A DNA stretch of 64,000 bases from Capitulum mitella (GCA_030062745.1 CP099846.1:9607432-9671431), one strand, 5' to 3'. Counted from the stretch's first letter, positions 19,131-29,695 are shown. A program made the numbers and translations. The notes: a model not told the origin generated them from the sequence alone.

Positions 19131-19844
19131 AGGCGCGTTTATACGGGCATTTGGAAAGCTGCCCGTTTCCCGGCCAGGTTGGCCGGCTTGACCAGCTTTA
19201 AAATAAATACTGATTTAAACTACAGTTGCTTCTGGAAAGGCGTGTTTTAACATTGTAGGCCAGAATGAATGGAATGCAAAGCAAACAAGCTTGAAATAAA
19301 AGGAGGAGAAGCCTTGTTTTTCTGTACTACATGTCATGCGTAGTAATTTCCTCGAGTGTTCTGCGGTTTATTTGGTAGCTTCTGGCCAGCCTGGCCGCGT
19401 CTCGCCAGTGCGGCCGCTGGCCAAATCCAGTGGTTCACAAAGGCTATGTACCTTGACAAGGCTGAAAGGTTTTACAACGAAGGCACTGGTTGGTCGAAGA
19501 CTGATAAGCTAGAAGCGCGGTAAGAGCGGCGAGGGAGCGAAAAATTCCTTCACTCGTTGTGCACGTGGTCCTTGTTTAAGATCGTAGCGTCTGTGCTTGA
19601 AGCAATTTGTGATTTTCGAAACTTAAAGAAGGTAAGTGGGTTTGTATACGGATTTCATTAGCTGTAATTTCATGCAAAGCAGCATAGGTCGCAGTGGTGT
19701 TTAAATTGCCATGTCTAACAACAAGTGAAGGGAGCGTGAAGGAAACCCAGAACCTCGCATATGCTTTAACTGGCCAGAAAGGTGCACCCTGGCCAAACTA
19801 GCCGGGAATCTGGCAACTTTTCAAATGGCCGTATAAACGCGCCT
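19131..19844. mobile_element. Non-autonomous DNA element with ~50-bp terminal inverted repeats
   Basis: The left end AGGCGCGTTTATACGGGCAT and the right end, read inward as AGGCGCGTTTATACGGCCAT, match at 19 of 20. Similarity continues for about 50 bp through TTTG, AAAG, CCCGG and GGTTGGCC/AGTTTGGCC. The element is 714 bp with no transposase frame. I could not define a target duplication, so the superfamily is open. Confidence 0.7.
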
Positions 19845-20204
19845 AATGACAGCAGCCGGCGGATCGGTAGATGACAGCGCTCTTTGGACAATGATAACCA
19901 GACGGCATGTTTTCAGGACAATGTTAACCAGACATGTTTTCGGGACAATAATAACCAGACATGCTTTCGGGACAGTGATAATCAGACAACATGTTTCCGG
20001 AACAATGATTATGTTTCCGGACAACAACGAAAACTCCAAGAAACCGATATTTACTACCTGACCTGGGCTTTTCTTCCTTTTGCAGTGCGAAGGTATTTTC
20101 CGCCGCTAAAAGTGCGGAGGCCCAGGTCCCTCCTTGGGTGCGCCTATGTCACCACGTGACATTGTTATGTCATGGGAACAGTGGTGTTCTCGGGCAATAC
20201 TAAC

Positions 20205-20319
20205 CAGACGACGGTGGGCGCCGGCTCTCCTGACACCACGGCCTCAAGTCTGAACGGTCGTCCCGCTGCGACGACCACGTCCTCCGGCGACCGCTCGAAC
20301 CGGGGCGGCCTGGGCGCCG
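20205..20319 (-). CDS. Ig/Fn3 muscle gene exon 12: first half of Ig5
   Basis: This 115-nt exon (phase 1 in, phase 2 out) encodes PPRFERSPEDVVVAAGRPFR, then LEAVVSGEPAPTVVW. The P-x-F, A-G-x-x-x-x-L-x-x-x-V-S-G-x-P-x-P-x-x-x-W pattern is the A-to-C part of an I-set domain. The donor GTTAGT cuts the Trp codon TG|G. The acceptor GCTGTTGGGTGTTTCAG|CG lies inside the terminal copy of a 43-bp minisatellite that repeats this same acceptor. Confidence 0.92.
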
Positions 20320-20712
20320 CTGAAACACCCAACAGCCCGGTACAGAGGAGCAGCAGGCGGCGCTGAAACACCCAACAGCCCGGTACAGAGGAGCAGCAGG
20401 CGGCGCTGAAACACCCAACAGCCCGGTACAGAGGAGCAGCAGGCGGCGCTGAAACACCCAACAGCCCGGTACAGAGGAGCAGCAGGCGGCGCTGAAACAC
20501 CCAACAGCCCGATACAGCGGAACAGCAGGCGGCGCTGAAACACCCAACAGCCCGGTACAGAGGAGCAGCAGGCGGCGCTGAAACACCCAACAGCCCGATA
20601 CAGCGGAACAGCAGGCGGCGCTGAAACACCCAACAGCCCGATACAGCGGAACAGCAGGCGGCGCTGAAACACCCAACAGCCCGGTACAGAGGAGCAGCAG
20701 GCGGCGGCGGAA
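20320..20712 (-). repeat. 43-bp minisatellite repeating the exon 12 acceptor
   Basis: About nine nearly identical 43-bp units are arrayed head to tail. Two subtypes differ at a few bases (GGTACAGAGGAGC and GATACAGCGGAAC). On the minus strand every unit contains CTGTTGGGTGTTTCAG|CGCCG, a copy of the exon 12 acceptor. The array is open in all three minus frames, giving long false peptides. Confidence 0.95.
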
Positions 20713-20935
20713 CAGGCCGTCAGCCCGGTACAGTAGAGGTGACGGCGGAACAGGCCGTCAGCCCGGTACAGTAGAGGTGGCGGCGGAACAGGCCGTCAGC
20801 CCGGTACAGCGGAGGTGGCGGCGGAATACGCCGTCAGCCCGGTACAGTAGAGGTGGCGGCGGAACAGGCCGTCAGCCCGGTACAGCGGAGGTGGCGGGGG
20901 AACACGCCGTCAGCCCGGTACAGCGGATCAGAACA
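20713..20935 (-). repeat. 38-bp minisatellite sharing the CAGCCCGGTACAG core
   Basis: About six units of 38 bp (CGGAACAGGCCGTCAGCCCG followed by GTACAGTAGAGGTGGCGG) continue from the 43-bp array and share its core. The CAGCCCGG portion also resembles the GTCAGCCGGG of the array before exon 14. Confidence 0.9.
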
Positions 20936-22229
20936 CGTCTCAGCTCAGCCCTCCGCCTATCGTGGCGGACAGAGCCGCGGCCGGCAGCGGCGCTGCCTGG
21001 ATTCGCCGGCCCGACGGACTGCTGGCCGCGCACGCTGACTTCTAACGCACCGCCCACGGGACTCGCTGGAATCCCTGCGCTGCCCACCCAGACAGCTTCA
21101 CCCTGAGGTCCTGCGACGGCCGCCTCAGCGTTGCTACATAGACTAACACCACAGCTGAGCCGTGGGCGGGCTTTGGGTCGGTGCGACAGCTGAACGTCAG
21201 ATCACGTCACGAACTGGATAAATCCGAGGGTTGCAAATTGATCCGCCGACAGGATTGAGCTGGGCCAGGAAATTCAAGGAAGATGTGGATTAAGATCGGA
21301 CCGGATTTTAAAACTTGTCAGATCACACGGATTGAACGGATTGAAAATCAGTTAAATTTCAAAACACGGTAAATGTACATGATTTTCGCAGCCAGTAAGG
21401 AGACTTACACTGAATCTGTGAAAAGGGAACAATTAAACATGCTTAGATTTGCCATATTTGGATATTTATGACGAACGAAAAACCTTGAATACGGATTGGT
21501 TCCGGGTTTTTACGAAGATATTTTTGCTTTTACGGATTGGCCAGGGCCGGATTCGAGAATTTTTGAAAACGACGGTCTACGGATGGACTGGATCCTACGC
21601 TTCACGAACCGAACTGGACCGGATCCTGACAATCCAATCCAAGAAGTGCTCTGCTGAGCGTGCTGGTGTCGGCGTCAGGGCTCCGCTGTAGCGCGGCCGG
21701 GCGTCGTGTCTCTGACGACAGATGGGCGCCTACCGAGCCGGCAGGCTCTCTCAGCGGTGCCCTGAAGCCGGCCGCCGGCATGCGACCAGCATGGCTCCTC
21801 CATACCGAGCACGACAGGCCCTCGTGCTGGCACACTGGCACCTGGCGCCACGTGCTGGCCGCTGGCCGCGCGGCACAGCACTCGGTCCCCGAGGCTGTGC
21901 AGACCACGCCATCTTCAGTGAGTCAACGCGTAAAAATCTCCCATCAGTTCTGAAGTACGATAACATAATGGACTGCAAATATTACATCTGTTACGCTCAG
22001 CTCGTGTAAGACAAAACTGCGGTACAAAAAGTTGTCTAAAAACATCTTGTGCGTTTAAGACGATAATTATCGATGTCCGAAGGCGAAGGCTCACGGGATA
22101 TGCCTTCTTTGTGCTAAATCCCCACCGAACGGCGTGCAAAGTTTCAGCGCGGTTTCTTGTGAAACTCCGTTCCAGAATTCTGCAACGTTTCGAGCACCAC
22201 CACTCATTTCATCATATCATTTTATCATT
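20936..22229 (-). other. Intron 11 interior, no firm feature
   Basis: Two GC-rich patches (20,940-21,120 and 21,650-21,910) carry open frames on both strands without Ig, Fn3 or other signatures. From 21,290 to 21,640 the sequence is rich in GGATTGGAC/CCGGAT-type blocks shared with 16.2 and 18.9 kb, probably a dispersed repeat. Confidence 0.45.
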
Positions 22230-22585
22230 TCATTATCTCATCAATGTTTTTCCTCCACCATCAGGGGTCATTTTGACGCTGTATACATGGCCGGAGATCC
22301 TGGGGGACAGCAGGGAGAAGACAAGGGGTGTAGTCAGGACGTCACCTAGGACGGGGCCAGAGCAAACCTTGCCCCTCAAGAATGAAAACCCCTTGGAATA
22401 AGGCCACTTTATTTTCGTGTTCCGGATATCGTAATACATTATTTCATCATTGTTTTTCCTCCATCATCAGGGTGTCATTTTGACGCCGTATACATGGCTG
22501 GAGATCCTCATCCTGCCGTCCTGAGGGACGGCAGGATGAAGACCAGGGGTGTAGCCAGGACGTCACATAGGACGGGGCCAGAATG
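22230..22585. repeat. Tandem duplication of ~205 bp with a templated hairpin
   Basis: Two copies share TCATTTTGACGC, GTATACATGGC, GGAGATCCT, GGGGTGTAG, AGGACGTCAC and AGGACGGGGCCAGA. The second copy gained a perfect 13-bp inverted repeat, CATCCTGCCGTCC TGAG GGACGGCAGGATG, at about 22,508-22,537 where the first has CCTGGGGGACAGCAGGGAG. The GTGTAGYCAGGACGTC part resembles hAT-type termini in this window. Confidence 0.8.
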
Positions 22586-23101
22586 ATAGGCCGGGAATGA
22601 TAAATCATTTCCGTTTCGGTACATAAAAAAATGTTAAATTTTCGATCCCATGACCTCCTCGGCCCTCACATCGGCTACGCCCATAATCTAGCCCCCACTT
22701 TTTTTAAACTTTCAACATTATACCTATGACAATGACTAAGGAGAGTCAGTCTGAAATCTAAGCCAGACTATGGCTGTTTACAGAGAATCACCAAAACTTA
22801 TCTTGAAGAAAACAGGGAACCCAAAAAGAACGAGACTTAAATGCACAATTTCACGAAAAAGTGGTAACATGTTAACGGCCCATAAAAAGTACCGAAAATG
22901 ATCGGTGCGCAAACACGGCGACCGGGGGAAAACAACACAAACTGCAAGGTCTCAATATAATCGCAAGACGATGTTTTTTCGATCTCGCGTACTGGCCGCT
23001 CTCCAAGGATCGGCCGGACGTGTTTCTGTTACCCAGTTGTCCCGGTTAAGCGTCTCCGGCACTGTCGCCGGGACAGCGGCAGTGCCGTGCCCGGTACTCA
23101 C

Positions 23102-23277
23102 GCAGCACTGTGACGGCTGAGTCCGTGCAGTCCGTGCGGCCGTCTGCGCTGGCGGCCGTCAGGCGGTAGAGGCCAGCGTCCTCCGGCCTGAGGTCGCGCA
23201 CGGTCAGCCGCGCCTCCCCGTCCTGCTGCTGTGGCCGGCGCCGTCCGTCGGCCGCTACGGCGAGCCCGTCCCGCAGC
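23102..23277 (-). CDS. Ig/Fn3 muscle gene exon 11: second half of Ig4
   Basis: This 176-nt exon (phase 2 in, phase 1 out) encodes LRDGLAVAADGRRRPQQQDG, then EARLTVRDLRPEDAGLYRLT followed by AASADGRTDCTDSAVTVL. R-x-E-D-A-G-L-Y is the canonical E-F motif. The acceptor CCGGCAG|G completes the Trp codon of exon 10. Its pyrimidine tract is weak. The same frame is open upstream to an ATG at 23,372, leaving room for an alternative start. Confidence 0.9.
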
Positions 23278-23900
23278 CTGCCGGCGGCCAGTCGGGTCAG
23301 CAGATCGCAGGCGACGTAGCCGGCCGTGGCGAGCAGCGCCCAGCCGGCCGCCTCCACCTCACCGGCGGTCATGGCGCCGCCGCCATTTTGTCTGGCCCCC
23401 GAACGGCATCCGGGGCCCCGCGGCGTTCAACTGGCGCAGCAGCGAGCTCAGCGTCCTCCGGCCCCGGGTCCTCCCCCGGTGACGTTCGGAGGACGGTCCC
23501 CTGATCGTGGTGACGCCGATGCGCCCCCCCCCCCCCCACCCTGTCCGGCCTCCCATCTGGCCCCCTCCGTGGCCATCCGCCAGCGGCGTCCGCGCGTCAG
23601 ATTCGCGGCGTCCGGCCGGCACTGTTCGGCCGTCGCCGGCCGGCCGGCGGCCAGCCGAAATTTGCCGCGTGCTGGCGCACTGCCGGGCGCCCGACTCGGC
23701 GCCATCGCAGCCGTCAGGGACACGCGCCTGTCGCAGTTTATGGCGCCAAACGACGCCATCGGCGCCGCCGCCGGGCGTGAACGGCATATTGGGGAGCCGG
23801 GGAACCGGGGAGAGGCGCCCCTCTCGGGCCGGCTCAGGTCCAGCCGGCGGCCGCCGGGACTTCACCGCCCTGCACCCCGGAACTGTTCAGTGACCTCATG
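23278..23900 (-). promoter_or_regulatory. CpG-rich island, candidate internal promoter
   Basis: About 600 bp of very GC-rich, CpG-rich sequence abuts exon 11. On the minus strand it contains AAAATGGCGGC at about 23,385-23,395, which matches the YY1 element often found just downstream of start sites. Next comes ATG at 23,372 in frame with exon 11, giving MTAGEVEAAGWALLATAGYV and so on. An internal promoter producing a shorter isoform that starts within Ig4 is therefore possible. A separate option is GCCG|GTGAGG just after this ATG, a phase 1 donor able to join exon 12. Confidence 0.4.
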
Positions 23901-24801
23901 CAGGTGACCTGCGATTGCGAACGCGCATTCCATTTTATATTTTTCTTCTCACCAGGAGTATCCTTCCTTCACATATCCTACGTTTCAGGGGAAGACTATA
24001 CCAACTGGCGCAGAGGAATCTTTGTAGAGCCCACTTTGTTTCCTCTGAGGATCCTCAGAGTCTTCCGAGTAGCATCTTTTGTGAAGTCCTTTCTAAATGT
24101 CCTTGGCCGGGTCCCCCTTCGGAGGACCTTTAAACGGAAGATCTAATTCGAAGCAGGCTTCTCAAGGGGTCTTAATTGTGCGGCTCGTTTGAGGCCATTA
24201 TGCTCTTTTCACAGGCGGCACGACTCCTCCCCGGCCCCTTATTCCATTCTTACGTGGCTGATTCCGACACGATCTGTGTTAAGGCTACTCATTGGTACGC
24301 CGCACAAGCGACGTTGCAAAAAGTTATCTGAGGTTCTGACGTTGCGCTGAGCTGACCTATGGTACTTTGGCGCGGATGATGTGTACAAATGCTGCTCTGC
24401 TATTGTGACCAAGGACTGAATATTACAGGCAGATTCGTCGTGATGTCCAAAATCACTGATGGGAAAGGAAAAGAAGAAAAAAAAACAGTACTCCCAACCT
24501 AAGCAGACTGCGGGAAATTTTGCACTCTGGCCCGTGAATAACCGCAACGTTTCCTGTTGGCTGCCGTCCAGTGGTGGTCTATTTTGCTGACGTGCTCTCA
24601 ATGGCCGGACTACACTGGGGCAGCCACAGGCTGACAGAACTGACCTCTGACTGAACGCAGGTGCCAGTTGTCCCGGCATGCACCATTTATTGGTGGTTTC
24701 TAGAATAGACGTGGAAACCGGAACTGCGGAAGTAAGGGTGACGGCCTCAAAACGTTTCCCTCAGGTCGTCGTGTTACCGCTGCTGGTTGTAGCAACTCGG
24801 T
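23901..24801 (-). other. Intron 10, part without visible features
   Basis: About 900 bp with no coding frame carrying a recognisable domain, no RNA gene and no transposon end that I can define. Confidence 0.5.
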
Positions 24802-26022
24802 TTAACCCGCGCCCAACGGGGGGGGGGGCGATTGACCACCCCCTGAGGATTTTCCGAATTTGCGAGAGAACGAACAAATGCAACGCAATGAAACTTTGTG
24901 CACCTTTTTCTTGATCATTTTTACATTCTGTATCCAATTTTCGACCTCAAGTCAAAAAAGATGCTTGACCTAGGTCTGGTCACATGGACCTACCCCCAAT
25001 AAAGTTTACCGCCCTGCAACTTTTTCGCAAAACATGATATCACAATAAAACTTTGAAGGGTTGGAGATTTTCATACATGCAACAAACCTGCTTGCTTGGA
25101 TTTTTCGGAGATATCCGGGTCACTGACCTAAGGTCAGGCCCGTTTTCAACACATGTGGTTTTTTCTAAAACTGACGGAATTTTTTTGTAACAATTCGTGT
25201 GTCGGGAGATCCAGGCACCCATTCGCCGCCAACGGATAAAGTTTCACTGACCTCCGACCACTGACCCGAGGTCAGGTTACGAATAACTATTATGAGTCAA
25301 AATGTACTGCCATCAAAATCGGCGGCGAATGACTCAGATCGGCTGGAAAATGACAGAACTGGCTCGCACAGTTGCAAATAATGTAAAAAAGTTCAAAAAG
25401 CTCCAAAAAATTGCGAATTTTGGAAATAAACAGGCTCTCGCGAATAAAGCTCCACCAATTATGTCCATCAATAACTACCAAATTTTTTCAACATTCAAGC
25501 ACGATAAACCATCGCAAGGGCCCCTAGGATCAAGAAACAACACTTGGAAAGACATATTTCGCGAAAATAAAAGAGTGCTAAAATTAGCGCCCATTAATAT
25601 CATTCCGCCTACGTCGGCAGCGCCCGCCCCGCAGAGGCGCGAAAATTGCCGTGTCTTTAACTCAACGTTTCCGCGTATATATTAAACGAATCAGAGAAAT
25701 TAGACGTGCATGGGCATCTGCGGACTTTTACCTGTCCGCCGGTGCCTATATATAGACTTTATTAGTCACTATACTTGAGATCCAGGCCGTTTCTCGGTTT
25801 CATGCAGGCGACTATAAGAAAAAATATATAGGACGTAAATGGCTTACGTATCATTTAAAACTAAAAATGAGGACAGTTTCGAGCTCTACTCGTCACGAGC
25901 TTTCCAACGGTGTGCTTATTTTTATCGTGCGATCAACCGTTCGGGATTTAGGGGGGAGCGGTCAACCGCCCGCCTCCCAGTCGGGTGTGCATGGCTCCGA
26001 CGCACGGTCGGGCGCAGGTTAA
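24802..26022 (+). mobile_element. TTAA-flanked piggyBac-like element, copy 1
   Basis: The 1,221-bp element is bounded by TTAA on both sides. It starts TTAACCCGCGCCCAACGGG, and its right end reads inward TTAACCTGCGCCCGACCGT. Internal landmarks are TTGCGAGAGAACGAACAAA near the left end, AGGTCA/TGACCT blocks in the middle and AACGGTGTGCTTATTTTTAT near the right end. No transposase frame is present, so this is a non-autonomous element. Confidence 0.8.
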
Positions 26023-26822
26023 TCGGTCGGCCACACATGAGTGAAATCTCCTGCGCTATTAATGCTGCCAGTGCTACACCAGTAATCCCGAAATTTAACA
26101 TTGGACCCATTATGGTGTATGGAAAGAATGTACTTTAAAGTGGTGCTGGCAAAATCAATAAATACCTAAAGCCTTTGTGCCATTTCGGGTGCCTTTACTT
26201 GCGCCCAGGCGACGATGAAGGTAGCCAGTGATTTTGCTTTTCGCTTCTGCCACCGTCGGCCGGACGGTTACAACGAAAGCACCAGGTGTGATTCGTGCGG
26301 ACGCGACGACTGCCTTGCGATAGCCACACGACGACTGATTCTGCGCCGATTTTTGTCTCTTTCCCTTCCTTTTTTTGTGTTTTCTTTTTTCTTTTATTTT
26401 TTCGTTAAAGTAAATTATTTTCTCTTCGACTTCTTTCAGCGACATGTCCAGCATCTGACCGTTTATTCATTATATAATGCATGTTTCCTCTTACGTGTCC
26501 TAATGTTCGGCGTCAAACGAATAAAAAGAAGAAAAATACCAACGACGACCCCAGACACATGTCAGCACATATTTACCCTATCTCACATCTGACGCTGACA
26601 TTCACGCGAGGAGATCCTTCAGAGTTGGCTCATTCGGAGTATTTCCAATGAAATGTCTAAATTCTTAGCGAGCGCCCAAATATCACCTGCACTGGCGGAT
26701 CCGGGGGAAGCCATCGGAGTCATGGCCCCCTTTCGTTGAAAAGGGGGGTCAACATGTGCTTTGGTCCTCTTTTGGGACGAGAAAATGATTTCGCTTTCGA
26801 AATATTGCTTTCAATATACTTA
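26023..26822 (-). other. Intron 10 between two TTAA elements
   Basis: About 800 bp with T-rich tracts near 26,370-26,420. A GGCGGATCCGGGG block at about 26,695 resembles the hAT-like termini seen elsewhere. No gene is seen. Confidence 0.5.
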
Positions 26823-28029
26823 TTAACCCCCCGCACGACCGTCGGTCCGTTTCGAAAATCGGCGACGGGGGGGGGGGGGCAGTTGGCCGCCCCCCCTCTA
26901 ACTCACGAACGGTTGCTCGCACGATAAAAAATAAGCATACCGTTGGAAAGCTTGTGACGAGTAGAGCTCGAAACTGGTCTCATTTTTAGTTTTAGATAAT
27001 ATGTAAGCAATTTACGTCCTATACATGCTTTCTCATAGCCAACTGCATGAGACCGAGAAACGGCCTGAATCTCAAGGGCTATGACTAATAACGCATAGGG
27101 AAAGGCACCAGCGCAGAAGTAAAAGTCCGCAAATACCGATGCACGTCTAATTTCCCCAGATTTGTTCAATATATACCCCGAAACGTTGAGTTAAAAGACA
27201 TGGCAATTCTCCCGCCAACTGTCGTTGTGCGCCGATGCCGTATGCAGTACCAAATTGACGGGAACTAATTTTAACGTTCCTTTATTTTTGCGAAAAAAGC
27301 CTATATATGTATATTTTATTGATCTTAGTGATTCTTGTGATGGTTTTTCATGTTTAAATTCCAGAAAAATTAATTAGTTACCAATGTACAGAATTGACGG
27401 AGCTTTATTCGCGAAAGCCTGTTTATTTCCAAAATATGCAATTTTTTCAAACTTTTTGAGATTCCTGGTATTCCTTACGTCTCTGCAAGCTAGTTCGGCC
27501 ATTTTCTACCCATTCTGAGTAATTCATCGTCGATTTTGACGGTGGTACATTTTGGCTCACTACAGTTATTCGTGACCTGACCTCAGGTCAATGGCTAGAA
27601 GTCGTTGATACTTTGCCCAATGACGGTAACTATATGTCTGCTTCCACTCCACACTAAAAATGCTATTAAATATTCCGTCAATTTCCGAAAAAAAAACGAC
27701 GATATGTCTTAAAAATGGGCTTGACCTTAGGTCAATGACCTGGAAAATTCCGAAAAGTCTGAGATAGCAGATTTGTTGCATCTATCACTATCACTAATCC
27801 CTGAAAGTATTACTGAGATATCTTGTTTTGCGAAAAAGTTAGAGGGCGCTAAACTTTTTTGGACATTGGTCTGTTTGATCTGACCTGAGGTCAAAATTTT
27901 GACACGAGATGTAAAATTAATGAAGCAAAAGGTATACGAAGTTTCGTGACTCTGTGTTTGTTCGTTCTCTCGCAATCACAGAAAAACCTCAGGGGGGCAG
28001 TTAACTCCCCCCAGTCGGGGACGGGTTAA
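26823..28029 (-). mobile_element. TTAA-flanked piggyBac-like element, copy 2 (inverted)
   Basis: The 1,207-bp copy is in the opposite orientation to copy 1. It begins TTAACCCCCCGCACGACCG and ends with CAGTCGGGGACGGGTTAA. The same landmarks occur in reverse, including ATAAAAAATAAGCATACCGT and GTTCGTTCTCTCGCAATC. TTAA is intact on both sides. Confidence 0.8.
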
Positions 28030-28214
28030 TTTTCGAAAATGGCTGGTGGCCGTTTTTCCGGGAGAGTAGCCGAGATCCTGGGAGAAATCATCATTTGCTG
28101 AAGGTTAGATTATACAGGTGGAGATTTAGTGTCCTTCTGTACATGGTCTGAATCCGCCCTTGATTACTTGTAACTGCACTTCAGATCCTGGTTTGGAGAG
28201 CTACAAACCTGAAC

Positions 28215-28486
28215 CAGGGGCGTAGTCGGGGGGGAGGAGAATAGGGACCATGTCCCCCTGTGTCAAGCGTTGTACGCTAGATATATGGCGATTTCACAGG
28301 AATACGCAATAGTTATCATATATCTATGTCGCAAAATCAAACAATATATATGTTCCTGTGCGTTGAGTACGAGGCAAATTACATAAAATTGCTGTTTTTT
28401 TCTTATAAATTCCGCCATATGCCAGTGGCGTATGACAAGATTTTACATCTAGCCCACCCCTGAGGAAAATCCTGACTACGTGCCTG
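28215..28486. mobile_element. hAT-like MITE with perfect 8-bp target duplication
   Basis: The 272-bp element begins CAGGGGCGTAGTCGGGG and, read inward from the right, CAGGCACGTAGTCAGG. It is flanked on both sides by ACCTGAAC (28207-28214 and 28487-28494). An 8-bp duplication with CAGGGGCGTAG-type ends is characteristic of the hAT superfamily. It has no coding capacity. Confidence 0.88.
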
Positions 28487-28494
28487 ACCTGAAC

Positions 28495-28915
28495 ACACGT
28501 TTTCAGCCTTAACGTCGCCGTAGCATAGCGCTGATCGCTAGTAATTGTGATTTATTGGGAATTCGGATAAACGCCATAAATTGGTTTTATCGTGCACGAA
28601 GCAAAAGTGGTACTGGTTTCTGTAAGCACGCAAAAAACTCAGGCCAAGGAGTCTCAGTTTCCTCGATCCATCCCACCTCCAGTTCAGTCTCACCGTATCG
28701 TCGTCTGATGATCATCATCATAAAACCACTGGTATTTTTGACGTCATATTGACAAGATGTGCTGAAACCGTCTCGTGCACGTGGGTTGCCATGATCCGAT
28801 GCTCACCGACCTGTCGGCTCGCGTTTCTCTGTCGCCGCCGGCCTCGCTGTGTGCGCGCGTGTCCCTCCCCTAACGCCCGGCGCCGGCGACGGCTATTTCG
28901 AGCACAGCGCTCGTG
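28495..28915 (-). other. Intron 10, part without visible features
   Basis: About 420 bp. The GC-rich part from 28,790 to 28,910 has open frames but no family signature on either strand. Confidence 0.45.
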
Positions 28916-29061
28916 TCACCGGATCCCCGGCCGTCGTGCCACTATATCCCGGGCTGTTGTGGCATCACCAGATCTCGGGCCGTCCTGCCACTTCATCCCG
29001 GGCTGCTGTGACGTCACCGGATCCCCGGCCGTCGTGCCACCACATCCCGGGCTGCTCTCTA
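28916..29061. repeat. 49-bp minisatellite, three copies
   Basis: Three head-to-tail units share TCACCGGATCCCCGGCCGTC, then TGCCAC, TATCCCGGGCTG and a CTGTG end. A partial fourth copy lies near 29,372. A plus-strand frame across it is a repeat artefact. Confidence 0.85.
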
Positions 29062-29539
29062 GATTTCTGCATAAGATCTTCTGTACAATGCTGTTCGATT
29101 GGGAGGGAGAGACTGGGTGGATGCGTTACGTGCCGCTCCGGCGATGTTGCGCTGCCCTATGTCGGGAAGAATCGCTGTGATACGGTCGGGGTTGGCGTTT
29201 GTAGTCGGTAGTCTAAGGTACATTACGAGTCCTTCTCAGACTCATAGAGCCCTGAAGCGGCCGCGTATGAGCGTCACGGGCTCTCTGTGAAAACCTGACG
29301 AGTTCTTGACGCAGTCAGGGGCCTCTGAGGAGGTTGGATGACCCCTGAGACGGATAAAAGGGTCTGCTGTGTCGCCGGATCCTGGGCTGTTGTGGCACCA
29401 GATACGGGCTGCTGTGTCTCTGTATAACGTCTTGGCGGGCCTACAGATCTCGCCGCAACGTTGGACCACCAGCCACTGAGGCCACCTCCAGCCTCAAGCT
29501 GCGGAGTGCTGACCAGTGACGAGGACTCTCGATTCTCAC

Positions 29540-29646
29540 CATGTCAGATGTGGAGTGCCGGTCACTGTTGCCCGCAGATCTAATGTGGAGCCCTCAGTCA
29601 GCTTGCAGAATGTCGGTAGACGACCCTTAATGATGGGTGGCGTCCT
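29540..29646 (-). CDS. Ig/Fn3 muscle gene exon 10: first half of Ig4
   Basis: This 107-nt exon (phase 0 in, phase 2 out) encodes RTPPIIKGRLPTFCKLTEGS, then TLDLRATVTGTPHLTW. The E-G-x-x-x-x-L-x-A-x-V-x-G-x-P-x-x-x-W pattern marks an I-set first half. The acceptor is GTTGCTTGGTGTTGCAG. The donor TG|GTGAGA splits the Trp codon completed by exon 11, 6.3 kb away. The exon has no ATG of its own and is easily missed by ORF-based searches. Confidence 0.88.
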
Positions 29647-29695
29647 CTGCAACACCAAGCAACGATCACGTTCTGCCGCTAATCGTTAGTTAAGG

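Noticed and set aside
20165..20676. Three long minus frames with GLLGVSAPPAAPLYRAVGC-type repeats
   Set aside because: They arise from the 43-bp minisatellite, which lacks stops in any frame. Only the 115 nt of exon 12 are coding by my model.
21602..21907. Cys-rich minus frame in a GC patch of intron 11
   Set aside because: Several frames are open and none has a domain signature or matching splice phases. It is probably a GC-rich repeat or noncoding sequence.
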